Positions 21,858 through 33,614 of a stretch of 64,000 nucleotides of DNA are shown here, in pieces. The DNA is from Auanema rhodensis (taxonomy: Eukaryota; Nematoda; Chromadorea; Rhabditida; Rhabditidae). The translations under genes were made by a program, and so were the position numbers. The stretch spans positions 10,602,001 to 10,666,000 of the forward strand of contig OZ059898.1 of assembly GCA_964057225.1 (NCBI GenBank), given 5' to 3'. Positions within the stretch are counted from its first letter, which is position 1. Each line of letters starts with the position of its first letter. Below the pieces are notes generated by a model. That model was not told where the DNA came from. It did no database searches and saw only the letters and a list, made by a program, of their open reading frames with translations.

Positions 21858-22419
21858 TTCGAAAATGTTAGATTGTTTCCGAAAAATTATGAAAAGTCAA
21901 GTTCTACTGATTTGAAGAGAATTGTAAGTTTTAGAAAAGAATTAAAGTTCAGCTATCTCTACTATTAACTGATTATCGGCTGAAATAAGGTAACAGTTTT
22001 TATTGAAAGTTTCCATGATTAAGATTAAACAAAGAAAAAAAATCAAAGAGAAACACTTCTTGTTTACTTATTTGATTATAATACTTGAAATTCCAAAAAC
22101 AGTAGAATAAAATTGAGAAAGCGACAAAAACAGTTGAACGATTTGAAGAGAATTGTAAGTATTAGAAAAAAATTAAAGTTTAGCTCTCTCTACTATTAAA
22201 TGATTGTCGGCTAAAATATGGTAACAGTTTTTATTAAAAGTTTCCATGATTAAGATTAAACAAAGAAAAAAATCAAAGAGAAACACTTCTTGTTTCCTAA
22301 TTTGATTATAACAGTTGAAATTCCAACAAAAGTAAAGTAAAACTGTTAAAGCGAGTAAAACTGTTGAACTAAAACAGTCTTTATAAAATATAAATGATAT
22401 TTTTTTATAAAAATGAAGT

Positions 22420-22490
22420 TGCATCGGCCGGGAATCGAACCCGGGTCGCCCGCGTGGCAGGCGAGCATTCTACCACTAAACCACCGATGC
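22420..22490 (-). tRNA. tRNA-Gly(GCC), D-arm variant
   Basis: One substitution in the D arm (GGTTTAGTGG instead of GGTTCAGTGG) within the A box; otherwise the 71-nt sequence and GCC anticodon are unchanged. Probably still foldable. Confidence 0.9.
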
Positions 22491-23975
22491 TTCGAAAATG
22501 TTAGATTGTTTCCGAAAAATTATGAAAAGTCAAGTTCTACTGATTTGAAGAGAATTGTAAGTTTTAGAAAAGAATTAAAGTTCAGCTATCTCTACTATTA
22601 ACTGATTATCGGCTAAAATAAGGTAACAGTTTTTATTGAAAGTTTCCATGATTAAGATTAAACAAAGAAAAAAATCAAAGAGAAACACTTCTTGTTTACT
22701 TATTTGATTATAATACTTGAAATTCCAAAAACAGTAGAATAAAATTGAGAAAGCGACAAAAACAGTTGAACGATTTGAAGAGAATTGTAAGTATTAGAAA
22801 AAAATTAAAGTTTAGCTCTCTCTACTATTTAATAATTGTCGGCTAAAATATGGTAACAGTTTTTATTAAAAGTTTCCATGATTAAGATTAAACAAAGAAA
22901 AAAAATCAAAGAGAAACACTTCTTGTTTTCTAATTTGATTATAACACTTGAAATTCCAACAAAAGTAAAGTAAAACTATTCAAGCGAGTAAAACTGTTGA
23001 ACGATTTGAAGACAATTGTAAGTTGAAGAAAAAAATTAAAGTTTAGCTATCTGTACTATTAACTGATTATCGGCTAAAATAAGGTAACAGTTTTTATTGA
23101 AAGTTTCCATGATTAAGATTAAACAAAGAAAAAAATCAAAGAGAAACACTTCTTGTTTACTTATTTGATTATAATACTTGAAATTCCAAAAACAGTAGAA
23201 TAAAATTGAGAAAGCGACAAAAACAGTTGAACGATTTGAAGAGAATTGTAAGTATTAGAAAAAAATTAAAGTTTAGCTCTCTCTACTATTTAATGATTGT
23301 CGGCTAAAATATGATAACAGTTTTTATTAAAAGTTTCCATGATTAAGATTAAACAAAGAAAAAAAATCAAAGAGAAACACTTCTTGTTTTCTAATTTGAT
23401 TATAACACTTGAAATTCCAACAAAAGTAAAGTAAAACTATTCAAGCGAGTAAAACTGTTGAACGATTTGAAGACAATTGTAAGTTGAAGAAAAAAAATAA
23501 AGTTTAGCTATCTGTACTATTAACTGATTATCGGCTAAAATAAGGTAACAGTTTCTATTGAAAGTTTCCATGATTAAGATTAAACAAAGAAAAAAAATCA
23601 AAGAGAAACACTTCTTGTTTACTTATTTGATTATAATACTTGAAATTCCAAAAACAGTAGAATAAAATTGAGAAAGCGACAAAAACAGTTGAACGATTTG
23701 AAGAGAATTGTAAGTATTAGAAAAAAATTAAAGTTTAGCTCTCTCTACTATTTAATGATTGTCGGCTGAAATATGGTAACAGTTTTTATTAAAAGTTTCC
23801 ATGATTAAGATTAAACAAAGAAAAAAAATCAAAGAGAAACACTTCTTGTTTTCTATTTTGATTATAACACTTGAAATTCCAACAAAAGTAAAGTAAAACT
23901 ATTCAAGCGAGTAAAACTGTTGAACTAAAACAGTCTTTATAAAATATAAATGATATTTTTTTATAAAAATGAAGT

Positions 23976-24046
23976 TGCATCGGCCGGGAATCGAACCCGG
24001 GTCGCCCGCGTGGCAGGCGAGCATTCTACCACTGAACCACCGATGC
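23976..24046 (-). tRNA. tRNA-Gly(GCC)
   Basis: Intact 71-nt copy, 1556 bp from the previous one, after several tRNA-free monomers. Confidence 0.95.
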
Positions 24047-25844
24047 TTCGAAAATGTTAGATTGTTTCCGAAAAATTATGAAAAGTCAAGTTCTACTGAT
24101 TTGAAGAGAATTGTAAGTTTTAGAAAAGAATTAAAGTTCAGCTATCTCTACTATTAACTGATTATCGGCTAAAATAAGGTAACAGTTTTTATTGAAAGTT
24201 TCCATGATTAAGATTAAACAAAGAAAAAAAATCAAAGAGAAACACTTCTTGTTTACTTATTTGATTATAATACTTGAAATTCCAAAAACAGTAGAATAAA
24301 ATTGAGAAAGCGACAAAAACAGTTGAACGATTTGAAGAGAATTGTAAGTATTAGAAAAAAATTAAAGTTTAGCTCTCTCTACTATTTAATGATTGTCGGC
24401 TAAAATATGGTAACAGTTTTTATTAAAAGTTTCCATGATTAAGATTAAACAAAGAAAAAAAATCAAAGAGAAACACTTCTTGTTTTCTAATTTGATTATA
24501 ACACTTGAAATTCCAACAAAAGTAAAGTAAAACTATTCAAGCGAGTAAAACTGTTGAACGATTTGAAGACAATTGTAAGTTTTAGAAAAGAATTAAAGTT
24601 CAGCTATCTCTACTATTAACTGTTTATCGGCTAAAATAAGGTTACAGTTTTTATTGAAAGTTTCCATGATTAAGATTAAACAAAGAAAAAAAATCAAAGA
24701 GAAACACTTCTTGTTTACTTATTTGATTATAATACTTGAAATTCCAAAAACAGTAGAATAAAATTGAGAAAGCGACAAAAACAGTTGAACGATTTGAAGA
24801 GAATTGTAAGTATTAGAAAAAAATTAAAGTTTAGCTCTCTCTACTATTTAATGATTGTCGGCTAAAATATGGTAACAGTTTTTATTAAAAGTTTTCATTA
24901 TTAAGATTAAACAAAGAAAAAAAATCAAAGAGAAACACTTCTTGTTTTCTAATTTGATTATAACACTTGAAATTCCAACAAAAGTAAAGTAAAACTATTC
25001 AAGCGAGTAAAACTGTTGAACGATTTGAAGACAATTGTAAGTTGAAGAAAAAAATTAAAGTTTAGCTATCTGTACTATTAACTGATTATCGGCTAAAATA
25101 AGGTAACAGTTTTTATTGAAAGTTTCCATGATTAAGATTAAACAAAGAAAAAAAATCAAAGAGAAACACTTCTTGTTTACTTATTTGATTATAATACTTG
25201 AAATTCCAAAAACAGTAGAATAAAATTGAGAAAGCGACAAAAACAGTTGAACGATTTGAAGAGAATTGTAAGTATTAGAAAAAAATTAAAGTTTAGCTCT
25301 CTCTACTATTTAATGATTGTCGGCTAAAATATGGTAACAGTTGTTATTAAAAGTTTCCATGACTAAGATTAAACAAAGAAAAAAAATCAATGAGAAACAC
25401 TTCTTGTTTCCTAATTTGATTATAACACTTGAAATTCCAACAAAAGTAAAGTGAAACTGTAAAAGCGACTAAAACTGTCGAATTAAAACAGTTTTTATAA
25501 TTAAATTGTTAGATTGTCTTCCGAAAAATTTCCGAAAAATTATGAAGAAGTCGTCTTTTACTGATTTGAAGAGAATTGTTAGTTTTAGAAAATAATTAAA
25601 GTTTAGTTTTCTCTACTATTAACTGATTGTCGGCTAAAATATGGTAACAGTTTTTATTAAAACTTTCCATGATTATTATTAAACAAAGAAAAAAGAATCA
25701 AAGAGAAACACTTTTTGTTTACTTATTTGATTATAATACTTGAAATTTCAAAAGTAGTAGAATGAAATGAAGAAAGCGACAAAAACTGTTGAATTAAAAC
25801 AGTTTTTATAAAATATAAATGATATTTTCCTAATAAAATGAAGT

Positions 25845-25915
25845 TGCATCGGTCGGTAATCGAACCCGGGTCGCCCGCGTGGCAGGCGATCATTCTACCA
25901 CTGAACCACCGATGC
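25845..25915 (-). tRNA. tRNA-Gly(GCC), degenerate (pseudogene)
   Basis: 71-nt copy with three substitutions: two in the 3' strand of the T stem (ACCGA where CCCGG is expected, breaking two pairs) and one at the D/anticodon stem junction. It lies in the diverged distal part of the array. Probably a pseudogene. Confidence 0.8.
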
Positions 25916-26248
25916 TTCGAAAGTGTTAGATTGTTTCCGAAAAATTATGAAAAAGTCAAGTTCTACTGATTTAAAGACAATTGTAAGTTTTAGAGAACAA
26001 TTAAAGTTTAGTTTTCTCTACTATTAACTGATTGTCGGCTAAAATATGGTAACAGTTTATGTTAAAAGTCTCCATGATTAAGATTAAACAAAGAAAAAAA
26101 ATCAAAGAGAAACACTTCTTGTTTACTAATTTGATTATAACACTTGAAAATCCAACAAAAGTAAAATAAAAGTGTGAAAGCGGGTAAAACTGTTGAACTA
26201 AAACAGTCTTTATAAAATATAAATGATATTTTTTTATAAAAATGAAGT

Positions 26249-26319
26249 TGCATCGGCCGGGAATCGAACCCGGGTCGCCCGCGTGGCAGGCGAGCATTCT
26301 ACCACTGAACCACCGATGC
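26249..26319 (-). tRNA. tRNA-Gly(GCC)
   Basis: Intact 71-nt copy, the last before the array ends at 26604. Confidence 0.95.
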
Positions 26320-26604
26320 TTCGAAAATGTTAGATTGTTTCCGAAAAATTATGAAAAAGTCAAGTTCTACTGATTTGAAGACAATTGTAAGTTTTAGAGA
26401 ACAATCAAAGTTTAGTTTTCTCTACTATTAACTGATTGTCGGCTAAAATATGGTAACAGTTTATGTTAAAAGTCTCCATGATTAAGATTAAACAAAGAAA
26501 AAAAATCAAAGAGAAACACTTCTTGTTTACTTATTTGATTATAATACTTGAAATTCCAAAAACAGTAAAGTAAAACTGTTAAAGCGAGTAAAACTGTTGA
26601 ACTA

Positions 26605-27031
26605 CGTCTGAAACGCGGCCTTGCTTAAGAAAACTAGTAATTTTTTTTGCTTTTTCCAGTCTATTTTTTTTCTGTGTATCCGTCAGTTGCTGTCCTCTTC
26701 CGAGATGATAACTCCGCATCTTGAGTTCCTTTTTGACGATGAAACGGACTCGTTCCGTTGAAATACCAAGATCTTTGGCCATTTTTCTCATACTAACCGT
26801 TGAGTCGCGTTGTATCCTACGATTAATGATATTTCTCGTACGTGGAACGTTGACCGAACGGATTCTTCCTGTCTTTGGCTTCTCCTCAATGCTACCTGTA
26901 TCCCTATAAAGTTTTGAAATCTTACGACACGTTGATGATGGAATGTTGAGCCTTCTTGATATCTCTGCAGCAGAGAGACCTTCATCAACTAGACGAGCAA
27001 TAGCACTACGGTGTGGAGAAATTCTTGGCAT
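26605..27031 (-). pseudogene. Tc1/mariner-type transposase, N-terminal fragment
   Basis: Begins with ATG (MPRISPHRSAIARLVDEG) and encodes about 142 residues with two helix-turn-helix regions: SAAEISRRLNIPSSTCRKI (about 20-38) and SMRKMAKDLGISTERVRFIV (about 80-99), joined by a GRIRSVN-like hook. This is the paired-like DNA-binding half that recognises transposon ends. The catalytic DDE/D domain is missing because the gene runs into satellite DNA. The N-terminus resembles maT-type (DD37D) transposases; the exact subfamily cannot be set without the catalytic spacing. Confidence 0.8.
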
Positions 27032-27186
27032 TTTTCAAAGCGATTGAATTGAAACGACTGTTATGTCTAATTATGTTAATGACCTTCATAGCTAACACTC
27101 CCCAGGAGTTCATAATTTTTGACACTATTTATGTCACTCAATCAAGCGATTGTAAAAAACGACACATACTTCTCACCCACTCTGTA
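26605..27186 (-). mobile_element. Tc1/mariner-superfamily element, 5' fragment
   Basis: Holds the 5' half of a transposon. The outer end near 27186, read inward, is ACAGAGTGGGTGAGAAG next to TA, like an inverted repeat at a TA target. About 150 bp of leader precede the transposase start at 27031. The other side is cut at 26604/26605, where satellite begins. Confidence 0.75.
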
Positions 27187-28893
27187 TATATTCATCTAGA
27201 TACGCTTATCTTAGATCTTATCATAGCGAACTACTCTGATTGTGGGCAGGTGCGGTGGAACTCAAAAGAGAGTCAAGCCCGTTCTGAGCACAGTGTAGTA
27301 ACTGCATTTTATTCGTACGACTAATGTCTGTAAAATAAAAATGCAGGAAAATGTATGTGTACCAATAGGTCATTAACAAGAAATTGACAAAATATGATAA
27401 ACAAATTATATAAATAATCAATGAGCTTATGGAAAAAAAAGAAAGAAAAACAAGCTAATTGTTCCACAAAGACAAAATAAGAAAAAACTAAACAGGGAAC
27501 ATAAATGTGTTCAAGGCTTTCCGAAAAGCAGACAAATCATTGATACCAATTAGAATAGGATTGAGTGCATTCCAGATTTTGATTTGCCGGTTCTCAAAGC
27601 TTGAAAGGGCAGCTACAGTTTTGTAATCCGGCGGCATCAGTATAAACTCATGTTGACGAAGAATATAGTTATGATCTTTCGATCTAAGCACGGACTCATT
27701 AAGAATAGAGCCATTCTTTATAATTTTGAAATATTGGCATAAATCAGCTATAGTGTGTCTCGTTTCTAAACGCCTGCCTTGAAGGTGTTTGAGTTTATTA
27801 TCATATCCGTGGATATCCATGGACGATCGAAAAAAAATAGCATTAACATACCGTTTCTGAACATTTTCAACAAGTTGAATATCTTTTAGCAAAAACGGTG
27901 ACCAGACTTCGGAAGCATATTCAAGAATAGGCCTAACGTAACAGGTGAACAATCTGAATAAGAGTTTGGGACAGGAAGAATTAAAACAAGAATAAGCTTA
28001 CAGCGTTTTGACGCCATGGAAGTGATGGAGTGAATATGGGGGCGGAAAGATAAGTTTTTATCTATGATAACACCGAGGTCTTTGAAATTATCAACAATTT
28101 CAAGAGGAACATCATATAGTAAAAACTGGCAATGAGAGTTATCATTACCGAGAATCATAATCTTCGATTTCTTGACATTAACTACCATGTCATTGAAATT
28201 GCACCATAGAGAAAGAATGTGGAGAGAGCATTGTAAACTTTGATTTGATGAGGCAAAAAGTTTAATGTCATCAGCATAGGCAACAGCCTCAGTGTCACGA
28301 TGAAAAGAGGAAATGAGATCGTTGATATATAACAAAAAAAGTAGTGGTCCAAGAATTGTACCTTGAGGGACACCACACTCAATAACTTTGGGTTCAGACA
28401 AGGCATCTTCAAGAACAACTTCAAAAGAACGGTTGGAAAGAAAGTCTTCAAGAAAAAGAACAAGAGATCCTGATATTCCGAAGCTGTTCAATTTGCTGAT
28501 CAGAATTCGATGATTAATTTTATCAAAAGCTTTGGAAAAATCAATAAAAGCTACAGAAACATCCTTACGATATTCTTTAGCGATTCTCCACTGCGAGTGA
28601 GCTTTGAGAAGCGCAGTGCTAGTGCTACGCCCAGGTAAAAAGCCATGTTGAGATGGTGAAATTAGCTTATTATCAAGTAAATGCTTGAGAATGTCTTTTC
28701 TGATAATGCGCTCAAACACTTTGGAGAGACAAGATGTGAGAGAAATGGGTCTATAGTTCTTAGGGTCATTTGAACATCCTGATTTATAAATAGGTTTGAC
28801 CCATGCAGACTTCCAGCTTTTAGGACAGACCCCAAAGGATAAAAAACCATTAAAAAAAATGTCAAAGGACGTACTATAGAAATCGCACACTTA
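27187..28893 (-). mobile_element. Non-LTR retrotransposon (CR1/jockey-like), 5'-truncated
   Basis: Contains a reverse transcriptase from just upstream of motif 1 to the C-terminus, then a 3' UTR of about 300 bp ending near 27187. The endonuclease and any ORF1 are absent, as expected from 5'-truncated target-primed insertion. Its 5' boundary at 28893 is fused directly to Polinton integrase sequence, so it probably inserted into fragment C. Related to, but clearly different from, the LINE at 56198-59400. Confidence 0.85.
27488..28893 (-). pseudogene. LINE reverse transcriptase (two frameshifts)
   Basis: RT motifs in order: PISLTSCLSKVFERIIRK, QHGFLPGRSTSTALL, FIDFSKAFDKINH, VPQGTILGPLLFLLYIND, the catalytic AYADDIKLF, MILGN and FKDLGVIIDKNLSF. 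The C-terminal region has YVRPILEYASEVWSPF and LCQYFKI, as in CR1/jockey-group elements. The frame shifts near 27985 and again near 28855 in a T run, so the RT is inactive. The enzyme copies its own RNA at nicked target DNA. Confidence 0.88.
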
Positions 28894-29430
28894 TTAATGG
28901 TGGAGCGAGCAAATAGAACTTTAAAAACACGCATGATGAAATATCTCTATTACAAGAATAATCATCGTTGGATTGATATCCTAGATGATTTGGTTGAAGG
29001 AATAAACAAATCTTATAACCGCTCCATGAAAATGCGGCCCATTGATGTTAAAGCAAATATATTCATTGAAGCATATGCACCAGCTGTTAAAAGCCGCTTT
29101 AAAATTGGTGATACTGTTCGCATAAGCAAAAATAGGCGTACTTTTGAAAAAAGCTACGAGTCTGGATATACAATGGAGCTGTTCACAATTGATGAGGTTG
29201 TAACCGGAAACCCAACCGTGTATAAACTTGTAGATTATAATGGTGAACGTATAAAGGGAATATTCTACGAACCTGAACTTGTCTTGGCTACTAATAAAAG
29301 CAACCAGTACTATATAGAAAAAGTTTTAAAAGAGCGTACTCAAAGCGGTAAACGTCAAGTATTTGTAAAATGGAGTGGATATCCCGACAACTTTAATGAA
29401 TGGATAGATGCAGAAAATTTAAATGTATAA
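28894..29430 (+). pseudogene. Polinton integrase, C-terminal fragment
   Basis: Starts at MVERANRTLK, so it keeps the catalytic Glu but has lost both Asp residues and the N-terminus. The SH3-like region and the chromodomain (VKWSGYPDNFNEWID) are complete to the stop. A few substitutions separate it from copies A and B (for example SMKMRP for SIKMRP and TQSGK for TRSGK). Truncated by the LINE junction. Confidence 0.9.
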
Positions 29431-29725
29431 TTTTTCAATGTTATAAACAATTGTAATTATAATAAATGATTTATTTGATATATCGCATAATGTAACAATA
29501 AAAAACCAGCAAAATACAAACAACAATTCAACCTGCAAAAAAAAAATGTAGACTATTCAAATTTTCAAATTCTTACCAGTTGGTTGATCATTCGTCCTCA
29601 ATTGATGAGCCATTGATGGATATTCGCAAGAGCTGGAAAAAAAAAATGTTACGGCTGAGAATATAAAAATGCCACATAACAAAACAAGAATAAAACGCCA
29701 ATTGTACTATTTGTGCTTGTTGTAG
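29431..29725. other. Intergenic segment between integrase and Cys-rich gene (copy C)
   Basis: No long frame. Inverted copy of 48971-49264, with the short cryptic exon and its flanking splice-like sites, and AATAAA-type signals after the integrase stop. One indel lies in the exon region (ATTCGCAAGAG where B reads as ATTCTTAAGAG). Confidence 0.5.
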
Positions 29726-30151
29726 TCAAAATGAAGGATCAAAGCGGATAAACATGTTCAGGTTGAGTGCTTCAGGACTTAGTTTAAAGTAGAATACATT
29801 CTGCTTATAACCAAAAGTCTTTACAGTAGCCTCATCTGCATATATAACAATATAGCCCATATTGTTCAACAATTGCTTGCACGTCATGGTGTTATAAGAG
29901 CGCATCTAAAAAAATTATAAAATTGAAAATAAATAAATATGCAAGCTTACATTAATAGAAAAGTTTTCGGGCTTATAGTGACGAAACTCCTTCAAAAGAC
30001 CCAATGCATCATTCCTTCCCCTACACTTTATACAGAGGCTGAAACAGTGATACTCGTCTATAACCTGCAATGATTCCCTACAAGTTTTGCAGAGACAAAT
30101 TGGTCTCATTAATACACTCCTTGGTGGAGTGCTCTCTCTCAGAATCTCCAT
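29726..30151 (-). CDS. Cys-rich Polinton terminal gene, two exons, copy C
   Basis: Exon 1 is 29951-30151 (67 codons from MEILREST), the intron is 29906-29950 (45 bp, GT-AG), and exon 2 is 29726-29905 (59 codons and TGA). Joined, it gives 126 residues, the same architecture as copy B at 48546-48970, where it is described fully. Reading through the intron shifts the frame and soon stops, which supports splicing. Confidence 0.6.
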
Positions 30152-30760
30152 CTGCTTTATTGGTGAATCTAAATTAAAGATTTAAAAAATACAAGTTAAG
30201 GTTCATACCAAAACTTGTAAAATTTGGAGCTGGTGTGGATGTTGAGTGCTTCTGGACTTAGTTTAAAGTAAAGTGTAGTGTGTCACATCAGCAAGTACAG
30301 CACGCTTCATTTCCGCTAAAGATCCAACTTTCTAAAATATAAGGCAAACTTGCAGAGAGGAGCAGTCTATGGCGATTGGCAAAGAGTGGCAGGAGATGGT
30401 GAAACGTCGGATCCTCGGATAGTTGGCAGAGCTGAAATGTAAATGTAGCAAAATTGCCAACCTTTTATACAAAGATTTTTGTAAAGTACAACCCATTGTG
30501 TTACAATCAAGTTTGCTGATGAAATTCTCTTATTAATTAGATTTTACAGCATATTTATGCAGATATACTCATCTTATCGACAGTTGCCAGCAGTTGGCGC
30601 ACTCTGAACCTGTAAACAATCTGCATATTAATTAGTTTTTACATCTCTTTAAACATTATTGTTTACCGTTTGTGCCATAAACAACAGCCATCTCTGTAAA
30701 ACATTTACGCTTTTTAAACTTTAATTAATAGCTCATATTTTTTTCATAGTATACTTTTAC
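30152..30760. promoter_or_regulatory. Upstream region of Cys-rich gene copy C, with TATA box
   Basis: No long frame. A TATA box (TATAAAAG on the minus strand, 30462-30469) lies about 310 bp upstream of the ATG. Splice-like signals between it and the ATG suggest 5' UTR introns. Mirrors 47980-48545 in Polinton B. Confidence 0.5.
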
Positions 30761-31129
30761 ACCCATATTGTAGCACAAAACATATGACTGCCAACGTTTT
30801 ATATGTGAAAAAAATTTCATTCTTTAATATTTAATAATGATTATATTACGAAACTAAAACTTTTGAAATGTTAAAATGATTATACTATATTCAAACCCCC
30901 ACAGTGCAGTTATTACTGTTTATTAACCATCGATATGCGTGGCGTTGAGGTCAGCGCAACTGTTTCTTAATCTTATTGTATTTACCTTCAATGTGTGCTC
31001 TATTTAGTTATTGTATTGTTATATTAGTAAAATAAAGTTTAAAACTATTCTTTTATTATAATTTGAAACCTTTACTTGTTAGAATAAATATAATTAATAA
31101 CAATTTGTAATTTCAAAAATTAATAATTT

Positions 31130-31897
31130 AATGTCGTTCTTATCGAATTAACCTTCGATATGTGTTCCATTAAATTTTGGTATTTCATATCGTTCTTATC
31201 GAATTAACCTTCGATATGTGTTCCATTGAATTTTGGTATTTCATATCGTTCTTATCGAATTAACTTTCGATATGTGTTCCATTGAATTACCCATAACAAG
31301 TACGGTGAACAAAATTATCTACATGCAAAAATTTTATTGATCTTTAAAAATAAAAATAAAATAGTACAAACACAATACAATAAAAAATAAACAAAATAAG
31401 TAAACAAACATTATTAATAAATATAATAAATGAACAAAGTAATAAAATTTTAAAACAAATTAATATATTTAAAATTTAAATATAATTTATATATATAAAG
31501 GTTAAATATAATTTAAATATTTAAAATTTAAATATAATTTATAAATATAAAATTTAAATATAATTTAAATATTTAAAATTTAGATTTTTTTTTTCACTTA
31601 ATATATATAAAAATTAATTTAAAATATATAATTATATATATACATTTAAAAAAGCATATTTAAATTTGATTTTAAAAAAAAATTTAAATCATGCTTTAAA
31701 TCATGATTTTTAAATTTAAAAAAGGAGAATCCATGAACCATGATCCCAAAATATGATTTTAACAGCTGACGCTCAAAAATATGTTTTTGACAGCTGACGC
31801 GCCCCAAAAGTATGTTTTTAGCAGCTGACGCCCCCAAAAGTATGTTTTTGACAGCTGTTTGGGGGCATGGTTAGTAAATTTTGCACGGCTCTCTACT
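31130..31897 (-). repeat. Polinton terminal inverted repeat, copy C
   Basis: Contains about three tandem 56-bp repeats (TTCGATATGTGTTCCATT..., about 31135-31290), an AT-rich spacer of TTTAAAT/TATATA motifs, then three or four copies of a roughly 30-bp repeat centred on CAGCTG with GACGC and AAAAGTATGTTTTT (31750-31860), and the terminus CTCTCTACT. The same modules in the same order occur at every Polinton end in the window. Confidence 0.85.
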
Positions 31898-32578
31898 AAC
31901 AACAAATTTTTTGAAAGTTAAATAATAATTATAAACTATAATAAACACAATCTATAAACAATGTAAACAAATAAAATTAAAAAATAAATATATAAAATAT
32001 ATCTTATCGAATTAACCTTCGATATGAGTTCCATTGATTAACCCATAAGAGGTACGGTGAACATATTTATTAGCTTTTATATATATTCAAATTTTATAAA
32101 TTAAAACAAAAACAATATATATTAAAAAGTTTATTCAAATGTATAAATATTGAAAATACATTTAAAAAGAAATAGTTTTAATAATATTTAAAAATATATG
32201 AAATACATTTAAAAAGAAATAATTAAATAATAATATTTAAAACATATATAAATATTAAAAAGAAATTTAAAAAGAAATAATTTTAAAAATATTTACAAAT
32301 ACAATTAACAAATATATAAATAATAAAAATTCATTTAAAATAATACATTAAAAAATAATTTTAAAAAAGATTTTAAAAAAAATCATGCATTTTGATCCAT
32401 GCGCAGGCTCGAGAGCCTGCCTCGGGAGGAAAAGTATATTTTTCACAGCTGACGCCGAAAATATGATTTTGACAGCTGACGCCCCCAAAAGTATGTTTTT
32501 AGCAGCTGACGCCCTCAAAAGTATGTTTTTAGCAACTGTTTGGGGGCTTGGTTAGTGAATTCGGCATGGCTCTCTACT
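31898..32578 (-). repeat. Second Polinton end (divergent TIR) in tandem
   Basis: A diverged copy of the terminal module: one TATCGAATTAACCTTCGATATGAG unit near 32000, an AT-rich stretch, the CAGCTG repeats at 32450-32540, and terminus CTCTCTACT at 32578. It is followed directly by POLB sequence at 32579, so this element had inserted into a POLB copy. Fragment C in turn appears to have inserted into this element. No gene. Confidence 0.75.
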
Positions 32579-32874
32579 GACATCTGTCCTACAATATTCC
32601 AAAAGCTCTTCATCAAAATCAAACGCTCTTTGATTACGCTCTTCATACCAAATATTGAATGAAGCTAGGTCTTCTGCTTTCATTCTAGCAGTACAATAGT
32701 ACTGTTTTGGTGGTAAAGATGGCAACACTTTGCCATAATTTATTGGATGATTATAGAGGTAAGGAAACTGTGCTTTACTCATATCAGGTACACCAAATGC
32801 CTTGGGTAACGCTGATAGGGGTAAAAGCACTAATAAATAACTATCTTTAAAATATAAATGATTAAATTTTTGAC
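32579..32874 (-). pseudogene. POLB fragment (exonuclease exon)
   Basis: Encodes about 95 residues equal, with several substitutions, to part of the exonuclease domain at 61195-61490, including LPLSALPKAFGVPDMSK and the Y-C-R-T-D of motif Exo III at the broken end. The frame is cut at the Exo III Asp by the Polinton end at 32578. Confidence 0.85.
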
Positions 32875-32911
32875 AAAAAAACTAATTGTTATAATTTTTA
32901 ATATCGCTTAC

Positions 32912-33138
32912 TCATCACTGTCATCCAAGGTTATTACTTCAATAACCCTTGATGATGAGGGCCCACTGTTAAAAGTGGGTGCTGTGGGCTCACAGAGCTC
33001 GATCCCACCAGCCTCGGTAAACTTTATACGTTTACTAAAAAAAAAATATGTATAAATAAATTCAAAATATTGTTAAATTACCTAAGTTGATTGATTTCTT
33101 CATAGTCAAATCCTAGCTCTTCACATAAACGCTTATAA
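32912..33138 (-). pseudogene. POLB 5' exons in derivative D
   Basis: Two exons read on the minus strand: 33082-33138 (residues YKRLCEELGFDYEEINQL) and 32912-33034 (KRIKFTEAGGIELCEP... to LDDSD), separated by a 47-bp GT-AG intron. Lengths and phases match the exon at 63848-63970 of Polinton B, showing that this is the N-terminal, low-complexity acidic leader of POLB. It leads into deleted sequence. Confidence 0.7.
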
Positions 33139-33214
33139 CTAAAAAAAGAAAAAGTTTACAAACAAATAATCAAAAAGACACAACATATTAGCAGCCATTG
33201 TACCTTGATATAAT

Positions 33215-33415
33215 GATATGTGTTCCATTAAATTTTGGTATTTCATATCGTTCTTATCGAATTAACCTTCGATATGTGTTCCATTAAATTTTGGTATTTC
33301 ATATCGTTCTTATCGAATTAACCTTCGATATGTGTTCCATTGAATTTTGGTATTTCATATCGTTCTTATCGAATTAACTTTCGATATGTGTTCCATTGAA
33401 TTACCCATAACAAGT
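33215..33415. repeat. 56-bp tandem repeats of a Polinton end
   Basis: About 3.5 copies of a 56-bp unit containing TTATCGAATTAACCTTCGATA (an imperfect palindrome around GAATTAAC). Counterparts lie at about 31135-31290, 45135-45345, 46530-46680 and 47413-47570. Confidence 0.85.
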
Positions 33416-33614
33416 ACGGTGAACAAAACGATATACATGCAAAAATTTTATTGTTCTTTAAAATAAAAACAATACAAACACAACACAATAAAAAATAAAC
33501 AAAATAAGTAAACAAACATTATTAATAAATATAATAAATAAATAAAATTTAAAAACAAATTTATAAAAAAGGAAAATCCATGAACCATGATCCCAAAATA
33601 CGATTTTAACAGCT

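Larger units (their letters stand above)
19900..26604 (-). repeat. Satellite array in inverted orientation, carrying tRNA-Gly genes
   Basis: Reverse complement of the 1-11591 satellite (CACTTCTTGTTT boxes, TTTCCATGATTAAG and so on). tRNA-bearing units are 634 bp apart at 20519, 21153 and 21787, then 633 bp to 22420. Longer tRNA-free stretches with alternating monomer subtypes follow at 22600-23930 and 24180-25500. The distal part (25450-26550) is more diverged. Open frames here are repeat noise. Confidence 0.95.
28894..31897. mobile_element. Polinton fragment C (integrase tail to terminal repeat)
   Basis: An inverted counterpart of the left end of Polinton B. Integrase C-terminus (plus strand), cryptic exon, spliced Cys-rich gene (minus strand) and TIR end at 31897 with ...GGCTCTCTACT, the complement of the AGTAGAGAGCC start of other copies. 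The inner side is broken by the LINE at 28893. The six bases after the end are AACAAC; the partner duplication is lost. Confidence 0.85.
32579..33614 (-). mobile_element. Internally deleted Polinton derivative D, left part
   Basis: A piece of the POLB exonuclease exon (32579 to about 32874) is joined to POLB 5' exons and then to a terminal repeat, with the equivalent of about 61490-63810 of Polinton B deleted. The element continues after the LTR retrotransposon at 43739-43872. It is non-autonomous: it keeps a Polinton end but no complete gene. Confidence 0.75.

Noticed and set aside
27013-27324. Plus-strand 103-codon frame across the Tc1 and LINE ends
   Set aside because: It spans two unrelated element ends and is antisense to the transposase start; no domain.
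28662-28934. Frame joining LINE and integrase sequence as a fusion gene
   Set aside because: It reads the LINE in a shifted frame and integrase DNA antisense; it only marks the insertion joint.
32858-33055. Plus-strand 65-codon frame seen also at 44781-44978
   Set aside because: The minus strand of the same DNA holds POLB exons with matching splice phases; the plus frame is accidental.
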